Positions 20,590-29,745 of a stretch of DNA of 64,000 bases are shown one piece after another. Every line of letters starts with the position of its first letter. Position 1 is the stretch's first letter. The translations under genes were made by a program, and so were the position numbers. Origin of the DNA: Candidatus Gemmiger stercorigallinarum (GTDB lineage: Bacteria; Bacillota; Clostridia; Oscillospirales; Ruminococcaceae); the NCBI GenBank assembly GCA_019119495.1, contig DWWX01000011.1:1-64000 (forward strand). Direction: 5' to 3'. A model generated the notes under the pieces. That model was not told where the DNA came from. It did not search any database and saw nothing but the letters and a program-made list of their open reading frames with translations.

Positions 20590-20982
20590 ATGGAAAGCAA
20601 AGACCTGGCCATCGCGCTGGCCCGCGCGCTGGACGCCAAAAAGGCGCGCAACATCCGCATCCTCCGCGTGCATGACCTGACCACCGTCACCGACTATTTC
20701 GTCATTGCCACCGGCACCTCCACCACCCATGTGGCTGCCCTGGCCGACGAGGCCGACTTCCAGCTGGGCCGCCAGGGCGTCAACGTCCTGCGCACCGAGG
20801 GGCAGGACGGCAAGCGGTGGATCCTTTTGGACTACGGCAGCGTCATCGTCCACGTGTTCACCCAGGAAGCCCATGATTTCTATGACCTGGAGCACCTGTG
20901 GGCGGACGGCGAGCCGGTGCCGGAGTCCACGTGGCGCCTGCCGGAGGAACCGGCAGCCGAGGCGCCGGCAGCACAACAGTAA
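20590..20982 (+). CDS. rsfS: Ribosomal silencing factor RsfS
   Basis: Binds L14 and blocks subunit joining when nutrients are low. 130 residues. Core motif [24 protein letters not shown], then [34 protein letters not shown], both hallmarks of the DUF143/RsfS family, followed by a short Pro/Ala-rich tail. Ribosome site AAGGGGG. Position after yqeK-LCP is conserved in Clostridia. Confidence 0.96.
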   Translation: MESKDLAIALARALDAKKARNIRILRVHDLTTVTDYFVIATGTSTTHVAALADEADFQLGRQGVNVLRTEGQDGKRWILLDYGSVIVHVFTQEAHDFYDLEHLWADGEPVPESTWRLPEEPAAEAPAAQQ

Positions 20983-20990
20983 CCCTGCGC

Positions 20991-21030
20991 GGCAGGCCCG
21001 GAGGTGCAAGGAAGCACGCAGGGGCCTGCC
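20991..21030 (+). other. Two-level hairpin in the leuS leader
   Basis: Outer 9-bp stem GGCAGGCCC (20991-20999) with GGGCCTGCC (21022-21030), inner stem GTGC/GCAC (21004-21007, 21014-21017). There is no T-run, so it is not an intrinsic terminator. It lies 105 nt before leuS. A GGGTACCCGCG stretch at about 21096-21113 faintly recalls the T-box antiterminator, but no complete T-box is seen. Confidence 0.5.
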
Positions 21031-21134
21031 TCGTTGCGTCCCAATCACCGCCGCCGGCGGCCGGAACACGGCGCGGCCGGCGCAAACCGTATCAAATCTT
21101 GCGGGGGTACCCGCGTCTGGGGAGAGATCAAACC

Positions 21135-23678
21135 GTGAAATACGACTTCAAAGCAGTAGAGGCCAAATGGCAGAAGGTCTGGGAGGACGAGCATACCTTC
21201 CACGCCGAGATCGACCACACCAAGCCCAAGTTTTACGCGCTGGTGGAGTTCCCGTATCCTTCCGCCGCCGGCCTGCACGTGGGCCATCCGCGCAGCTACA
21301 CCGCGCTGGACATCGTGGCCCGCAAAAAGCGGCAGTGCGGCTACAACGTGCTGTACCCCATGGGCTGGGACGCCTTTGGCCTGCCCACCGAGAACTACGC
21401 CCTGAAAAACCACATCAACCCGGAGATCGTCACCGCCAAGAACGTGGCCCGCTTCAAAAGCCAGCTCAAAAGCCTGGGGCTCTCGTTTGACTGGGACCGG
21501 GAGATCAACACCACTGACCCCGACTACTACAAGTGGACCCAGTGGATCTTTTTGCAGCTGTACAAGCACGGCCTGGCCTACAAAAAGGAGATGACCGTCA
21601 ACTACTGCACCGGCTGCAAAGTCGTGCTGGCCAACGAGGAGGTCGTCAACGGCGTCTGTGAGCGCTGCGGCAGCCCGGTGGTCCACAAGGTCAAGAGCCA
21701 GTGGATGCTCAAGATCACCGCCTACGCCGACCGCCTGATCGACGACCTGGACGGCCTGGATTACATTGAGCGCGTTTCGACCCAGCAGAAAAACTGGATC
21801 GGCCGCAGCCACGGCGCCGAGATCAACTTTGACACCACCGCCGGCGATGTGCTGACCGTCTACACCACCCGCGCCGACACGCTGTTCGGCTGCACCTACA
21901 TGGTCGTCAGCCCGGAACACGCCTACGTGCAGAAGTGGATCGACGCCGGCCTGCTGAAAAACGTGGACGAGGTCCGCGCCTACCAGGCCGAGGCCGCCCG
22001 CAAGTCCGACTTTGAGCGCACCGAGCTGAACAAGGACAAGACCGGCGTCCGCATCGACGGCGTCGAGGCCGTCAACCCGGTCAACGGCAAGGTGGTGCCT
22101 ATCTTCATCTCGGACTATGTGCTGGCCACCTACGGCACCGGCGCCATCATGGCCGTGCCCGCCCACGACCAGCGCGACTGGGAGTTTGCCACCAAGTTCG
22201 GCCTGCCCATCGTCGAGGTGGTCCAGGGCGAGACCCCGTCCGATCTGAGCCAGTCCGCCTTCACCGACGTGGCCACCGGCACGCTGGTCAACTCCGGCTT
22301 TTTGGACGGCCTGTCCGTCGAGGACGCCAAGGAGAAAATGTACGCCTGGCTGGAGGAAAACCACAAGGGCCACAAGCAGGTCAACTTCAAGCTGCGGGAC
22401 TGGGTGTTCAGCCGCCAGCGTTACTGGGGCGAGCCTATCCCCATGGTCTACTGCGAAAAATGCGGCTGGCAGCCCCTGCCGGAAAGCGAGCTGCCGCTGC
22501 GCCTGCCGGAGATCAAGGACTTTGAGCCCGGCCCCGACGGCGAAAGCCCGCTGGCCCGCCACACCGAGTGGGTCAACACCACCTGCCCCTGCTGCGGCGG
22601 CCCCGCCAAGCGCGAGACCGACACCATGCCCCAGTGGGCGGGTTCCAGCTGGTACTTCCTGCGCTACTGCGACCCCCACAACCCCGAGGCCATCGCCAGC
22701 AAGGAGGCGCTGGACTACTGGAGCCCGGTGGACTGGTACAACGGCGGCATGGAGCACACCACCCTGCACCTTTTGTACAGCCGGTTCTGGCACAAGTTCC
22801 TGTACGACATCGGCGTGGTGCCCACCAGGGAACCCTACAAAAAGCGCACCAGCCACGGCATGATCCTGGGCCTGAACCCCCACAGCTTTGTCAACCTGCC
22901 CGACGAGGAGCAGAAGAAGCTGCTGGCCGAGTACGGCAGCGAAAAGGCCGCCCGCGCCCACCTGGTGGAGGAGTACGGCGAGATGGCCGAGCACCCCATC
23001 GTCAAGATGTCGAAGTCTTTGGGCAACGTGGTCAACCCTGACGACGTGGTGGACGAGTACGGCGCCGACACGCTGCGCCTGTACGAGATGTTCGTGGGCG
23101 ACTTTGAGAAAGCCGCCCCCTGGAACACCAGCTCCATCAAGGGCTGCAAGCGGTTCCTGGAGCGCATCTGGGGCCTGTCCGACAAGATCGTGGCAGGGGA
23201 GGGCATCCGCCCGGCCGTGGAGGCCACCGCCCACCGCACCATCAAGAAGGTGGGTGAGGACATCGACGCCCTCAAGGCCAACACCGCCATCGCCCAGCTG
23301 ATGATCTACGTCAACACCCTGTACGACAACGGCGGCGCCACCCGCGCCGAGTACGAGGTGCTGCTCCAGCTGCTCAACCCCTTCGCCCCCCACATGACCG
23401 AGGAGCTGTGGCAGCAGCTGGGCCACGACACCCAGCTGGCCTACACCCCCTGGCCGCAGTACGACGAGGCCAAGTGCGTCGAGCAGACCATCGAGATCGC
23501 GGTGCAGGTCAACGGCAAGGTCAAGGCCCGCATCCAGGTGCCCGCCGGCATCGAGCAGGCCGACGCCATCGCCTGCGCCAAGGCCGAGCCCGCCGTGGCC
23601 GAAGCCCTGGCCGGCAAGACCATCGTCAAGGAGATCTACGTCAAAGGCAAGCTGGTCAACCTGGCGGCAAAGGGGTAA
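21135..23678 (+). CDS. leuS: Leucyl-tRNA synthetase
   Basis: Charges tRNA-Leu. About 847 residues from a GTG start at 21135, preceded by GGGGAGAG. Class I motifs: [17 protein letters not shown] (HIGH-type) near residue 40 and [14 protein letters not shown] (KMSKS) near 625. The CP1 editing domain with [19 protein letters not shown] is intact, as is the C-terminal [16 protein letters not shown]. No ATG start lies nearer; upstream in-frame ATGs overlap rsfS and lack ribosome sites. Confidence 0.97.
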   Translation: MKYDFKAVEAKWQKVWEDEHTFHAEIDHTKPKFYALVEFPYPSAAGLHVGHPRSYTALDIVARKKRQCGYNVLYPMGWDAFGLPTENYALKNHINPEIVTAKNVARFKSQLKSLGLSFDWDREINTTDPDYYKWTQWIFLQLYKHGLAYKKEMTVNYCTGCKVVLANEEVVNGVCERCGSPVVHKVKSQWMLKITAYADRLIDDLDGLDYIERVSTQQKNWIGRSHGAEINFDTTAGDVLTVYTTRADTLFGCTYMVVSPEHAYVQKWIDAGLLKNVDEVRAYQAEAARKSDFERTELNKDKTGVRIDGVEAVNPVNGKVVPIFISDYVLATYGTGAIMAVPAHDQRDWEFATKFGLPIVEVVQGETPSDLSQSAFTDVATGTLVNSGFLDGLSVEDAKEKMYAWLEENHKGHKQVNFKLRDWVFSRQRYWGEPIPMVYCEKCGWQPLPESELPLRLPEIKDFEPGPDGESPLARHTEWVNTTCPCCGGPAKRETDTMPQWAGSSWYFLRYCDPHNPEAIASKEALDYWSPVDWYNGGMEHTTLHLLYSRFWHKFLYDIGVVPTREPYKKRTSHGMILGLNPHSFVNLPDEEQKKLLAEYGSEKAARAHLVEEYGEMAEHPIVKMSKSLGNVVNPDDVVDEYGADTLRLYEMFVGDFEKAAPWNTSSIKGCKRFLERIWGLSDKIVAGEGIRPAVEATAHRTIKKVGEDIDALKANTAIAQLMIYVNTLYDNGGATRAEYEVLLQLLNPFAPHMTEELWQQLGHDTQLAYTPWPQYDEAKCVEQTIEIAVQVNGKVKARIQVPAGIEQADAIACAKAEPAVAEALAGKTIVKEIYVKGKLVNLAAKG

Positions 23679-23715
23679 AGGCCCCTGCCCGCCCCGGCGC
23701 GAAGGGAGAAAAGCC

Positions 23716-25422
23716 ATGCCTGTCGCGGCACCAAACCAAAAAGCAGACCAGTTCCCAAAGGCTCCCGCATCCGCGGGGGCCTTTGGCCGGTTTGCACCCC
23801 GTTTCCGCGCGCCGGAACCCGCCGGCCCCTTTGCGGCGCTGGCAGAGCTGGCCGGCAGGCCCCTGCTCTGGGCCGTGCTGGCGGTGCTGGTGCTGGCCGG
23901 CTACGGCTACGCCATGGCGGTGCCCGCCGTGGATATGGACGACCTGGCCATCGATACCTACTTTGCCGGCGGCGAGTTCCTGCGCCAGGGCCGGGTGACG
24001 GTCTGGCTGCTCCAGGCGCTTACCGGCATTTTGACCTGGCGGCCCTTCTGGCCGGAGCTGTTCGCCGCAGTCTGCCTGGCGCTGGCCGGGCTGGGGCTGG
24101 CGGCGCTGGTAAGCGCCGCGGCGGGGTGGCGGCTGCCGCTGTGGCAGGCTGCGCTGCTGGCCGGCGGGCTGCTGCTTTGGCCCTACCACGCCGAAATTTT
24201 GATGTACGCCAACCAGAGCGGCATCGGGCTGGGATACCTTTTGTGTATGCTGGCGGCCATGCTGGCCTGGCGGCATCTGTTCGGCGGCTGGCGGGCAGGG
24301 CTGCCCGGCACTGCGGGGGCGGCTGCCTGCCTGGCGCTGGCGCTGGGCTTGTACGAATCCTTTGCTCCGGTGTGGCTGACACTGGTGTTTGCAATGCTGC
24401 TGCTGCGCGCCGGCCGGCTGGACTGCTGCCGGACGCTGCGGGGGCGGCTGTCGGCGGCGGCGCGGGGCGTCTGGCCGCTGGCGGCGGGCATCGTGCTGCG
24501 CCAGGGCCTCAAGCTGCTGCTGTGCGCCGCGCTGGGCGTTACCGGCGAAAGCGGCACCGCCGCCACCGGCATCTTCTGGCTGCGCCGCGGCAGCATAGGC
24601 GAGGCGCTGCACCTTCTGGTACGGGAATGGCTGCAAACCTACGTGGCCCGCGCCTTTGGCGTGCCGGCGCTTGCGCTGCTGGCGGCCGCCTGCCTGGGGC
24701 TGTTTGCCTGGGCGGTGGCCCGCCGCGGGCAGGGGCGCGGCCTGTTTGCGGCGGGGCTTGTGCTGACCCAGTTTTCGCTGGGTATCCTGCAGGGCACCGG
24801 CAGCCAGCTGGCCCGCGCCAGCCAGTGCTTTGCGGTGTTCGTGCCGTTTGTGTTCTGGCTGCTTCTGCAGGAACTGGCCGGCCGGCGTCCCCCGGCGGGG
24901 CGGCGGCTGGCCGCCCTGCTGGCGGTGCTGGTGCTGGCCGCCGAGTGCCTGGCGCTGAACGATATCTTTTGGTATAATCGCCAGCGGTGGCAGTACGAGC
25001 AGGCCCAGCTGCAGGGCATTGCCGCCCGCCTGGACGAGCTGGACCCCGATGGCGCGCTGCCGGTGGTGTTTTGCGGCAGCCTGCCGCTGCCGCAGCAGCT
25101 GCATGACCGGGCGCTGATCCCGCCGGACAATGCGGCTTACCGGGTGTCGCAGGCATTTACCCACCGGCTGGGCGGTGTGGTCGGGGAGCTGTTCCGCTAC
25201 GAGAACCCCCAGACCATGGTGGTCGCCTGGGCGCAGGGGGCGTTTGGCACCCACGAGCAGACCTACCGCCTGATGGAACTGGCTGGCCGCAGCTGCGCCG
25301 CCCCCACTGCCGCCCAGCAGCTGGCGGGCGAACAGCTGGCGGAAAGCCTGCCCGCCTGGCCGGCCGAGGGCAGCGTCAGCCTGCAGGACGGCTACCTGCT
25401 GGTCTGCCTGGGCGAAGCCTGA
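23716..25422 (+). CDS. Multipass membrane protein, glucosyltransferase-domain-like
   Basis: 568 residues with about ten hydrophobic helices between residues 50 and 430 and a soluble C-terminal part of about 140 residues. The segment VDMDDLAIDTYFAGG after the first helix, followed by RVTVWLLQALTGI, resembles the acidic loop of polytopic lipid-linked glycosyltransferases (Glucos_trans_II type). Preceded by GAAGGGAG, 37 nt after leuS. Substrate unknown; it probably decorates an envelope polymer. Leu/Ala richness makes family assignment uncertain. Confidence 0.6.
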   Translation: MPVAAPNQKADQFPKAPASAGAFGRFAPRFRAPEPAGPFAALAELAGRPLLWAVLAVLVLAGYGYAMAVPAVDMDDLAIDTYFAGGEFLRQGRVTVWLLQALTGILTWRPFWPELFAAVCLALAGLGLAALVSAAAGWRLPLWQAALLAGGLLLWPYHAEILMYANQSGIGLGYLLCMLAAMLAWRHLFGGWRAGLPGTAGAAACLALALGLYESFAPVWLTLVFAMLLLRAGRLDCCRTLRGRLSAAARGVWPLAAGIVLRQGLKLLLCAALGVTGESGTAATGIFWLRRGSIGEALHLLVREWLQTYVARAFGVPALALLAAACLGLFAWAVARRGQGRGLFAAGLVLTQFSLGILQGTGSQLARASQCFAVFVPFVFWLLLQELAGRRPPAGRRLAALLAVLVLAAECLALNDIFWYNRQRWQYEQAQLQGIAARLDELDPDGALPVVFCGSLPLPQQLHDRALIPPDNAAYRVSQAFTHRLGGVVGELFRYENPQTMVVAWAQGAFGTHEQTYRLMELAGRSCAAPTAAQQLAGEQLAESLPAWPAEGSVSLQDGYLLVCLGEA

Positions 25423-25513
25423 ACGCCGCCCGCCGCCCTGTGGGGAAAATTGCATCCCGTCCGCAGATAAGCTGAATAAATTGTGAACAATCGCCCGCAC
25501 AGGGGAAATGTGG

Positions 25514-25543
25514 TTGACATTTCGGCGCCGGGTATAGTATAAT
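25514..25543 (+). promoter_or_regulatory. Promoter of rpsU
   Basis: TTGACA (25514-25519) and TATAAT (25538-25543) with 18-nt spacing, both perfect. Transcription should begin near 25550, leaving a leader of about 130 nt. Confidence 0.88.
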
Positions 25544-25554
25544 CTTCAATACTG

Positions 25555-25683
25555 GTTGACTAGTAGCAGATGCAAACCAACGCCCCGCAGCGCGGTCAAA
25601 ACCGCATGTCCGGGACCTTGCATCCCGTGCTGAAGCATTGACCGGCAAACTCCTGTCAGTAGGACCAAGGGAGGGAAAGCAAG
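25555..25683 (+). promoter_or_regulatory. Structured rpsU leader
   Basis: The 5' leader can fold into a long-range stem GATGCAA (25569-25575) with TTGCATC (25618-25624) enclosing a GCGGT-CAAA-ACCGC hairpin (25592-25605). No T-run is present. A leader this long for a 58-codon gene suggests autoregulation, but no known class is recognised. Confidence 0.45.
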
Positions 25684-25860
25684 ATGTCGGAGATCCGTGT
25701 CAAGGAGGGCGAATCCCTTGAGAGTGCTCTGCGCCGCTTCAAGCGCAGCACTGCTCGCAGTGGTGTGCTCGCTGAGGTGCGCAAGCGCGAGGCTTACGAG
25801 AAGCCGTCCGTTCGCCGCAAGAAGAAGTCCGAAGCCGCCCGCAAGCGCAAGTACAAGTAA
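25684..25860 (+). CDS. rpsU: 30S ribosomal protein S21
   Basis: Small basic 30S protein of 58 residues beginning [20 protein letters not shown] and ending with a Lys/Arg-rich tail ([15 protein letters not shown]). Ribosome site GGGAGGG 7 nt before the ATG. It has its own strong promoter and terminator, so it is a single-gene unit. Confidence 0.97.
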   Translation: MSEIRVKEGESLESALRRFKRSTARSGVLAEVRKREAYEKPSVRRKKKSEAARKRKYK

Positions 25861-25901
25861 GCAGACTGTTTGCTGAGATTGCGCCGCCTGCAAGCGGCTG
25901 G

Positions 25902-25932
25902 GCAGGCCCGCATGGTCGGGCCTGCTTTTTTT
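25902..25932 (+). terminator. Terminator of rpsU
   Basis: Perfect 9-bp stem GCAGGCCCG (25902-25910) / CGGGCCTGC (25917-25925) with a 6-nt loop and seven T residues. Confidence 0.95.
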
Positions 25933-25972
25933 GTTGTCCGCAGCCGTTTTGTCAAAGAGAGGTGCCTTGCCC

Positions 25973-26482
25973 ATGCTGCTGACCCCGGAATATATCTTCA
26001 AAAATGTGGAGGCCATCACGCCGGAATTTCTCCGGCAGCTGGGCGTCACCGCGCTGGTGCTGGATGTGGACAACACCCTGACCGGCGACGGCAGCCAGCA
26101 GCTGGACGACAGCGTCGCCGCCTGGCTGGACGCCATGCGGGCGGCGGGCGTCAGCCTGACCATTGTCTCCAACAACACGGCAAAGCGGGTGCGCCCCTTT
26201 GCCGCGCGCATCGGCCTGGCCTTTGTGCCGCTGGCCTGCAAGCCGCTGCCCGTCGGGCTGCTGGCCGCCCGGCTCCGGCTGGGGGTGCCGCGGCGGCAGA
26301 TGGCCATGGTGGGGGACCAGATCTTCACCGACCGGCTGGCGGCGGGGCTGTTTGGCATCCGCTGCCTGTACGTGCTGCCCCGCACCCCCCGCGAGAAAAG
26401 CCGCGGCGTGCGGCTGAAACGCAAACTGGAACCCCCGTTTGTCAAAAAATATTTCGAGAAAGGCGGAAAACTGTATGAGTGA
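25973..26482 (+). CDS. YqeG family HAD IIIA-type phosphatase
   Basis: HAD-fold phosphatase, about 169 residues. The nucleophile motif is LVLDVDNTLTG (DxDxT) near residue 30, motif II is TIVSNNT, and MVGDQIFTDRLAAG is the C-terminal acidic motif. The start at 25973 gives MLLTPEYIFKNVEAITPEFL, the usual N-terminus; upstream starts fall within the rpsU terminator. Homologue of the YqeG protein of Bacillus; its cellular substrate is uncertain. Overlaps the next gene by 8 nt. Confidence 0.9.
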   Translation: MLLTPEYIFKNVEAITPEFLRQLGVTALVLDVDNTLTGDGSQQLDDSVAAWLDAMRAAGVSLTIVSNNTAKRVRPFAARIGLAFVPLACKPLPVGLLAARLRLGVPRRQMAMVGDQIFTDRLAAGLFGIRCLYVLPRTPREKSRGVRLKRKLEPPFVKKYFEKGGKLYE

Positions 26483-27329
26483 CGCGCCCCGTTTCGGCGC
26501 TGCCGGCCTGTCTGACAGCTTTGCCGCCGGCGGTTACAAAAGCCCGCGGGACATCGCCCGCTACCACGCCGGCTTTGGCCTGACCGCCTTTGAGGTGCAG
26601 TGCGGCCGCGGCGTGCGCATGCCGCTGGACAAAGCCGCCCTGCTGGGCGCCCAATGCGCGGCCGAAAACATTGCGCTTTCGGTACATGCGCCCTACTACA
26701 TCAGCATGAGCAGCCTGGAGGAGGACAAGCGCCTGCGCAGCGTGGACTACCTGCTGCAAAGCTGCGCGCTGGTCCGGGCGCTGGGCGGCCGGCGGGTCAT
26801 CTTCCACGCCGGCAGCTGCGGCAAGCAGAGCCGGGAGGCCGCGCTGGAAAAGGCGCTGGACACCATGCGCCGCGCCGTCGAGGCGGTGGACGCCGCCGGC
26901 TACGGCGACTGTATCCTCTGCCCCGAAACGATGGGCAAGGTGAACCAGCTGGGCACGCTGGACGAGGTGCTGGCGCTGTGCGGCGTGGACAGCCGCATCA
27001 CCCCCTGCGTCGATTTCGGCCACCTGTACGCCCGCACCCACGGCGGCATCACCGGCGCGGCGGACTACGCCGCCATCCTGGACCGCATGGCCGAGACACT
27101 GGGCGACGACCGGGCGGTGAGATTCCACGCCCATTTTTCCCGCATCGCCTACACCGCCGGCGGCGAGAAATGCCACCTGACCTTTGCCGATACCGAGTAC
27201 GGCCCGCCCCACCAGCCCCTGATGGCGCTTTTGAAGGCGCGGGGCCTGGCGCCCACCATCATCTGCGAGTCCGCCGGCACTCAGGCCGAGGACGCCCGCA
27301 CTCTGCGCCTTGCCTGGGAGCAGGCGTAA
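26475..27329 (+). CDS. Endonuclease IV-like / sugar isomerase-type TIM-barrel protein
   Basis: About 284 residues of the AP-endonuclease-2 superfamily. Metal-ligand motifs lie in the expected order: SVHAPYYISM, IFHAGSCGKQ, LCPETMGKVNQLG, PCVDFGHLYART, RFHAHFSRI and ICESAG. The N-terminal AAGLSDSFAAGGYKSPRDIARY fits endonuclease IV relatives. The ATG at 26475 overlaps yqeG by 8 nt and lies 9 nt after GAAAGG. It may repair abasic sites or act on a sugar; the sequence does not decide. Confidence 0.78.
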   Translation: MSDAPRFGAAGLSDSFAAGGYKSPRDIARYHAGFGLTAFEVQCGRGVRMPLDKAALLGAQCAAENIALSVHAPYYISMSSLEEDKRLRSVDYLLQSCALVRALGGRRVIFHAGSCGKQSREAALEKALDTMRRAVEAVDAAGYGDCILCPETMGKVNQLGTLDEVLALCGVDSRITPCVDFGHLYARTHGGITGAADYAAILDRMAETLGDDRAVRFHAHFSRIAYTAGGEKCHLTFADTEYGPPHQPLMALLKARGLAPTIICESAGTQAEDARTLRLAWEQA

Positions 27330-27413
27330 GCCGCCCGGCCCGCCCGGCAGTGCGGCATACGGTGCGCTGTGCCAGGCGGCGGCAGTTTTTGACCGGATCT
27401 CCCAATAAAGAAA

Positions 27414-27446
27414 GCGGCGGCCCGGAACTTCCGGGCCGCCGCTTTT
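27414..27446. terminator. Bidirectional terminator between convergent genes
   Basis: Perfect 12-bp stem GCGGCGGCCCGG (27414-27425) / CCGGGCCGCCGC (27431-27442), T-run on the plus side (27443-27446) and an A-rich flank on the left that gives a T-rich tail for the minus-strand gene. Confidence 0.93.
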
Positions 27447-27494
27447 GGCGTATGAGATGTATGAGCGGGGGCTGTACCTCCCGGGGCGCGGGCG

Positions 27495-28547
27495 CTATTT
27501 GCCGGGGGCGGGCCGGGGCTTTGCCCGGCTGAGCAGCCGCCGCAGGAACCCCACGATGGCCTGCCCCACCCAGGCGGCCAAAAAGGCCCCGGCCAGGCAG
27601 GCGGCCAGCCCGGCGGCCCAAACCGCGGGGCTGGCGGGCAGGGCTTTCAGCCGGGGCGCCAAAACCAGCGTAATGCCCACATGGTGTACCAGGAACACGC
27701 CGTAGCACAGCCGCGCCGCCCGGTGGGCCAGCGCCGCCGCCCGCCCGCGCAGCAGCTGCCCCAGCAAAAACGCCGGCCAGAACAGCCCCAGCGCCGCCAG
27801 GCTGTAGGTATAGTAGTCTGGCAGGCTGGCCGCGCCGCACAGCACCGCGGCGGCCAAAAGGCCCGCGCTGGCCGCCAGCGGTTTGCGCCCGGCCTGCTGC
27901 GGGTCGGCCAGCCACCGGCCAAAGGCCGCGCCGGCCGCAAACACCGGCAGCTGCCCGCAAACCGTGTGGAAGGGGTCGACATTGTCCGGGAACAAAAAGG
28001 GCACGGCGCCCCACAGGATCAGCATGGCCGCCGCCAGCACCCCCTGCCGGCCCCGGCGGCGCAGCCCCCACAGGACCAGCGGGAACAGGCAGTACAGCAG
28101 GATCTGGCAGCCCAGATACCACTCGCCGATTTTATAAAACGTGGGGGTCCAGGCGGACAGATAGCCGTCGATCCCCAGCACCGAGAACACCAGCCTCCAG
28201 GGGGCCACGCCGGCGTTGTTATGGTGCAGCACGTCGCTGTACAAAAACAGCGGGAAGAAAAACAGCCAGAGCAGCGGGTAGATGGCCCAAAACCGGTTTT
28301 TGGCGTATTCGCCCAGGCGGAAGGGGACGGCGGTGTATTTCAGGCTCAGGCAGGCCCCGGACAGGGCGGTCATCCAGAACACCGCCCCCAGCACCAGCGC
28401 CGCGCAGGCCCCGGTGGTGAAAAACGCCGGCGAGTACGCCCCCGCCACCGACAGCTCGGCGCCAAAATGGTACACCGCGATCCACAAGATCGCCGCCAGC
28501 CGGATGCCATCCAGCCCCGGCAAAGTTTTTTGCGGCAAGAAAAACAC
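27495..28547 (-). CDS. Acyltransferase 3 family membrane protein
   Basis: 350 residues with about ten membrane helices. The N-terminus contains LDGIRLAAILWIAVYHFG, the conserved helix with Arg and His of family 3 acyltransferases (OafA/NodX type), which O-acylate surface polysaccharides or other envelope molecules. The SLGLFW and HHVGITLV regions are typical of its C-terminal half. Start codon GTG at 28547, after GGAAGGG. Transcribed alone on the minus strand; substrate unknown. Confidence 0.82.
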   Translation of the reverse strand: MFFLPQKTLPGLDGIRLAAILWIAVYHFGAELSVAGAYSPAFFTTGACAALVLGAVFWMTALSGACLSLKYTAVPFRLGEYAKNRFWAIYPLLWLFFFPLFLYSDVLHHNNAGVAPWRLVFSVLGIDGYLSAWTPTFYKIGEWYLGCQILLYCLFPLVLWGLRRRGRQGVLAAAMLILWGAVPFLFPDNVDPFHTVCGQLPVFAAGAAFGRWLADPQQAGRKPLAASAGLLAAAVLCGAASLPDYYTYSLAALGLFWPAFLLGQLLRGRAAALAHRAARLCYGVFLVHHVGITLVLAPRLKALPASPAVWAAGLAACLAGAFLAAWVGQAIVGFLRRLLSRAKPRPAPGK

Positions 28548-28649
28548 CTGTCCCTTCCATGCAGTCCCCAGGGTGCCGCCGGCAAAAAAGGCGCACCTGC
28601 AAAACGGCCATTTATGTGTGCAGCCCTTTTTGCGGGCCGCGCTGCAGGC

Positions 28650-28658
28650 ATTATACCA
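28650..28658 (-). promoter_or_regulatory. Extended -10 promoter candidate for the acyltransferase gene
   Basis: On the minus strand TGGTATAAT (28650-28658), an extended -10 box, lies about 100 nt upstream of the GTG start. A second identical TATGGTATAAT occurs at 28721-28731. Neither has a good -35. Confidence 0.4.
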
Positions 28659-28802
28659 TACGGCGCAGCAAATGGCATAGCCCGGCGGCCCAAAGCGGCA
28701 AAACAGCCCGATCTGCGCCTATTATACCATAAAGCCGCCCTGGATGACACCGCCCCAAATGTGCCTGTACGGCGCACAGCTGCAATTTTTGGCGGAACAC
28801 TC

Positions 28803-28831
28803 TTGCACACCGCGTCCGGGAGTGTTATAAT
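28803..28831 (+). promoter_or_regulatory. Promoter of the 28916 gene
   Basis: TTGCAC (28803-28808) and TATAAT (28826-28831), 17 nt apart, about 85 nt upstream of the start codon. The 28548-28915 gap thus serves as a divergent promoter region; nothing else is seen in it. Confidence 0.7.
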
Positions 28832-28915
28832 TACGGCTGTAAAGCGCGGCACCGCCCGCCTGCGCTGCGGGCTGCGGCCCGCGGCAGATTCTACTTACGG
28901 AATGGAGGTCCCGGC

Positions 28916-29377
28916 ATGGCACGGAAGCATCGTTTCTTGAAAGCCGCCGTTCTGGCGGCCGCTGCGGGGGCAGCCCTTTATTGGCTGCGCAGCCGCAAGC
29001 AGGAGCACGAGCATACCAAGGGCCCGGAGGCTGAGTTCGATGCAGCCGCCGAGGCCCCGACTCCCGCGCCTGCTTGCGACATCGACGAGACCCCGGCGGC
29101 TCCCGCGCCGGACCCTGAAACACCGCCCGCCCCCGCGGCGGACGACGCCGAAGCCGAACCGGACCCTGAGCCCGCCCCGGCCGAAGCAGCGCAGCCCCAG
29201 CCCGCCCCCAAGGCCCCGGTCTACCGGCCGGTGCGCCCGCAGGAGGGCGGCCCCAACGTGAACCCCGTGGAACACCACACCCCTGCCCCGCCGGTGGTGG
29301 ACGGCAAGGTGGACCCGACGCAGATCGCTGCGCCGGAGGATTTCGCAGATTGGGACGACCTTGGCTGCCAGGGATAA
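28916..29377 (+). CDS. Hypothetical membrane-anchored Pro/Ala/Glu-rich protein
   Basis: 153 residues, family not recognised. Residues 7-24 (FLKAAVLAAAAGAALYWL) form a single membrane helix followed by SRKQ and then an acidic Pro/Ala-rich stretch up to about 100. The last 45 residues (VYRPVRPQEGG ... DFADWDDLGCQG) are less biased and may be the conserved part. Preceded by TGGAGG. It has its own promoter and terminator. A role as a membrane-tethered adaptor is possible but unproven. Confidence 0.75.
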   Translation: MARKHRFLKAAVLAAAAGAALYWLRSRKQEHEHTKGPEAEFDAAAEAPTPAPACDIDETPAAPAPDPETPPAPAADDAEAEPDPEPAPAEAAQPQPAPKAPVYRPVRPQEGGPNVNPVEHHTPAPPVVDGKVDPTQIAAPEDFADWDDLGCQG

Positions 29378-29390
29378 ACACGCATACACC

Positions 29391-29440
29391 GCAGGCGCAG
29401 CTTTGTACCAACGTGCAAAGCGCGCCTGCTTTTCGTTTTT
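29391..29440 (+). terminator. Terminator after the 28916 gene
   Basis: Interrupted stem GCAGGCGC + GCTTTG with CAAAGC + GCGCCTGC (29391-29428), followed by TTTTCGTTTTTTT. Confidence 0.88.
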
Positions 29441-29478
29441 TTGCAAAACCGGCGGGAGAGGGGAACGGGAAAAAATAA

Positions 29479-29679
29479 TGAGAAATTAGGAATTAAGGAG
29501 TATCCGCGCGCGGTGCGCGCTCAAAAAAAGCGGCTCCTTCGGGGGGGGACCCTCATTCGATATGGAGCCGAAAAACGGTTTGATGATAGAAAATGCACTG
29601 CCGTATAAAAACGGAAACAAACCCTACTTCTTTTGAGGCGGCCAGCGGCCGCCGGACCACCAAAATTCCTAACTCCTCA
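29479..29679. repeat. MITE-like unit with imperfect terminal inverted repeats
   Basis: TGAGAAATTAGGAATT (29479-29494) and AATTCCTAACTCCTCA (29664-29679) are inverted repeats matching at 14 of 16 positions. They bound a 201-bp, AT-rich, non-coding stretch unlike its surroundings. Similar GAATGAGGAATT ends are frequent in gut clostridial genomes, but only one copy is in this window. Confidence 0.5.
29580..29609 (+). promoter_or_regulatory. Promoter candidate of the his operon
   Basis: TTGATG (29580-29585) and TATAAA (29604-29609), 18 nt apart, about 135 nt upstream of the first his gene. It lies inside the MITE-like unit. Confidence 0.45.
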
Positions 29680-29745
29680 TTCCTCGCTCCGCATTCCCAA
29701 TGCACCCGACCCGTCCATCCCGCACCTGATTTGGGGGTATGACAG

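Larger units (their letters stand above)
29441..29745. other. Intergenic region before the his operon
   Basis: No gene is visible. It contains a MITE-like inverted-repeat unit, a hairpin CGGCTCC (29530-29536)/GGAGCCG with a G-run, and a promoter candidate for hisZG. No T-box or histidine-rich leader peptide was found. Confidence 0.6.

Noticed and set aside
21096-21113. T-box antiterminator before leuS
   Set aside because: Only a GGGTACCCGCG fragment; the TGG of the T-box bulge, a specifier stem and a terminator were not found.
21045-23717. Long minus-strand open frame opposite leuS
   Set aside because: Antisense shadow caused by high GC at third codon positions.
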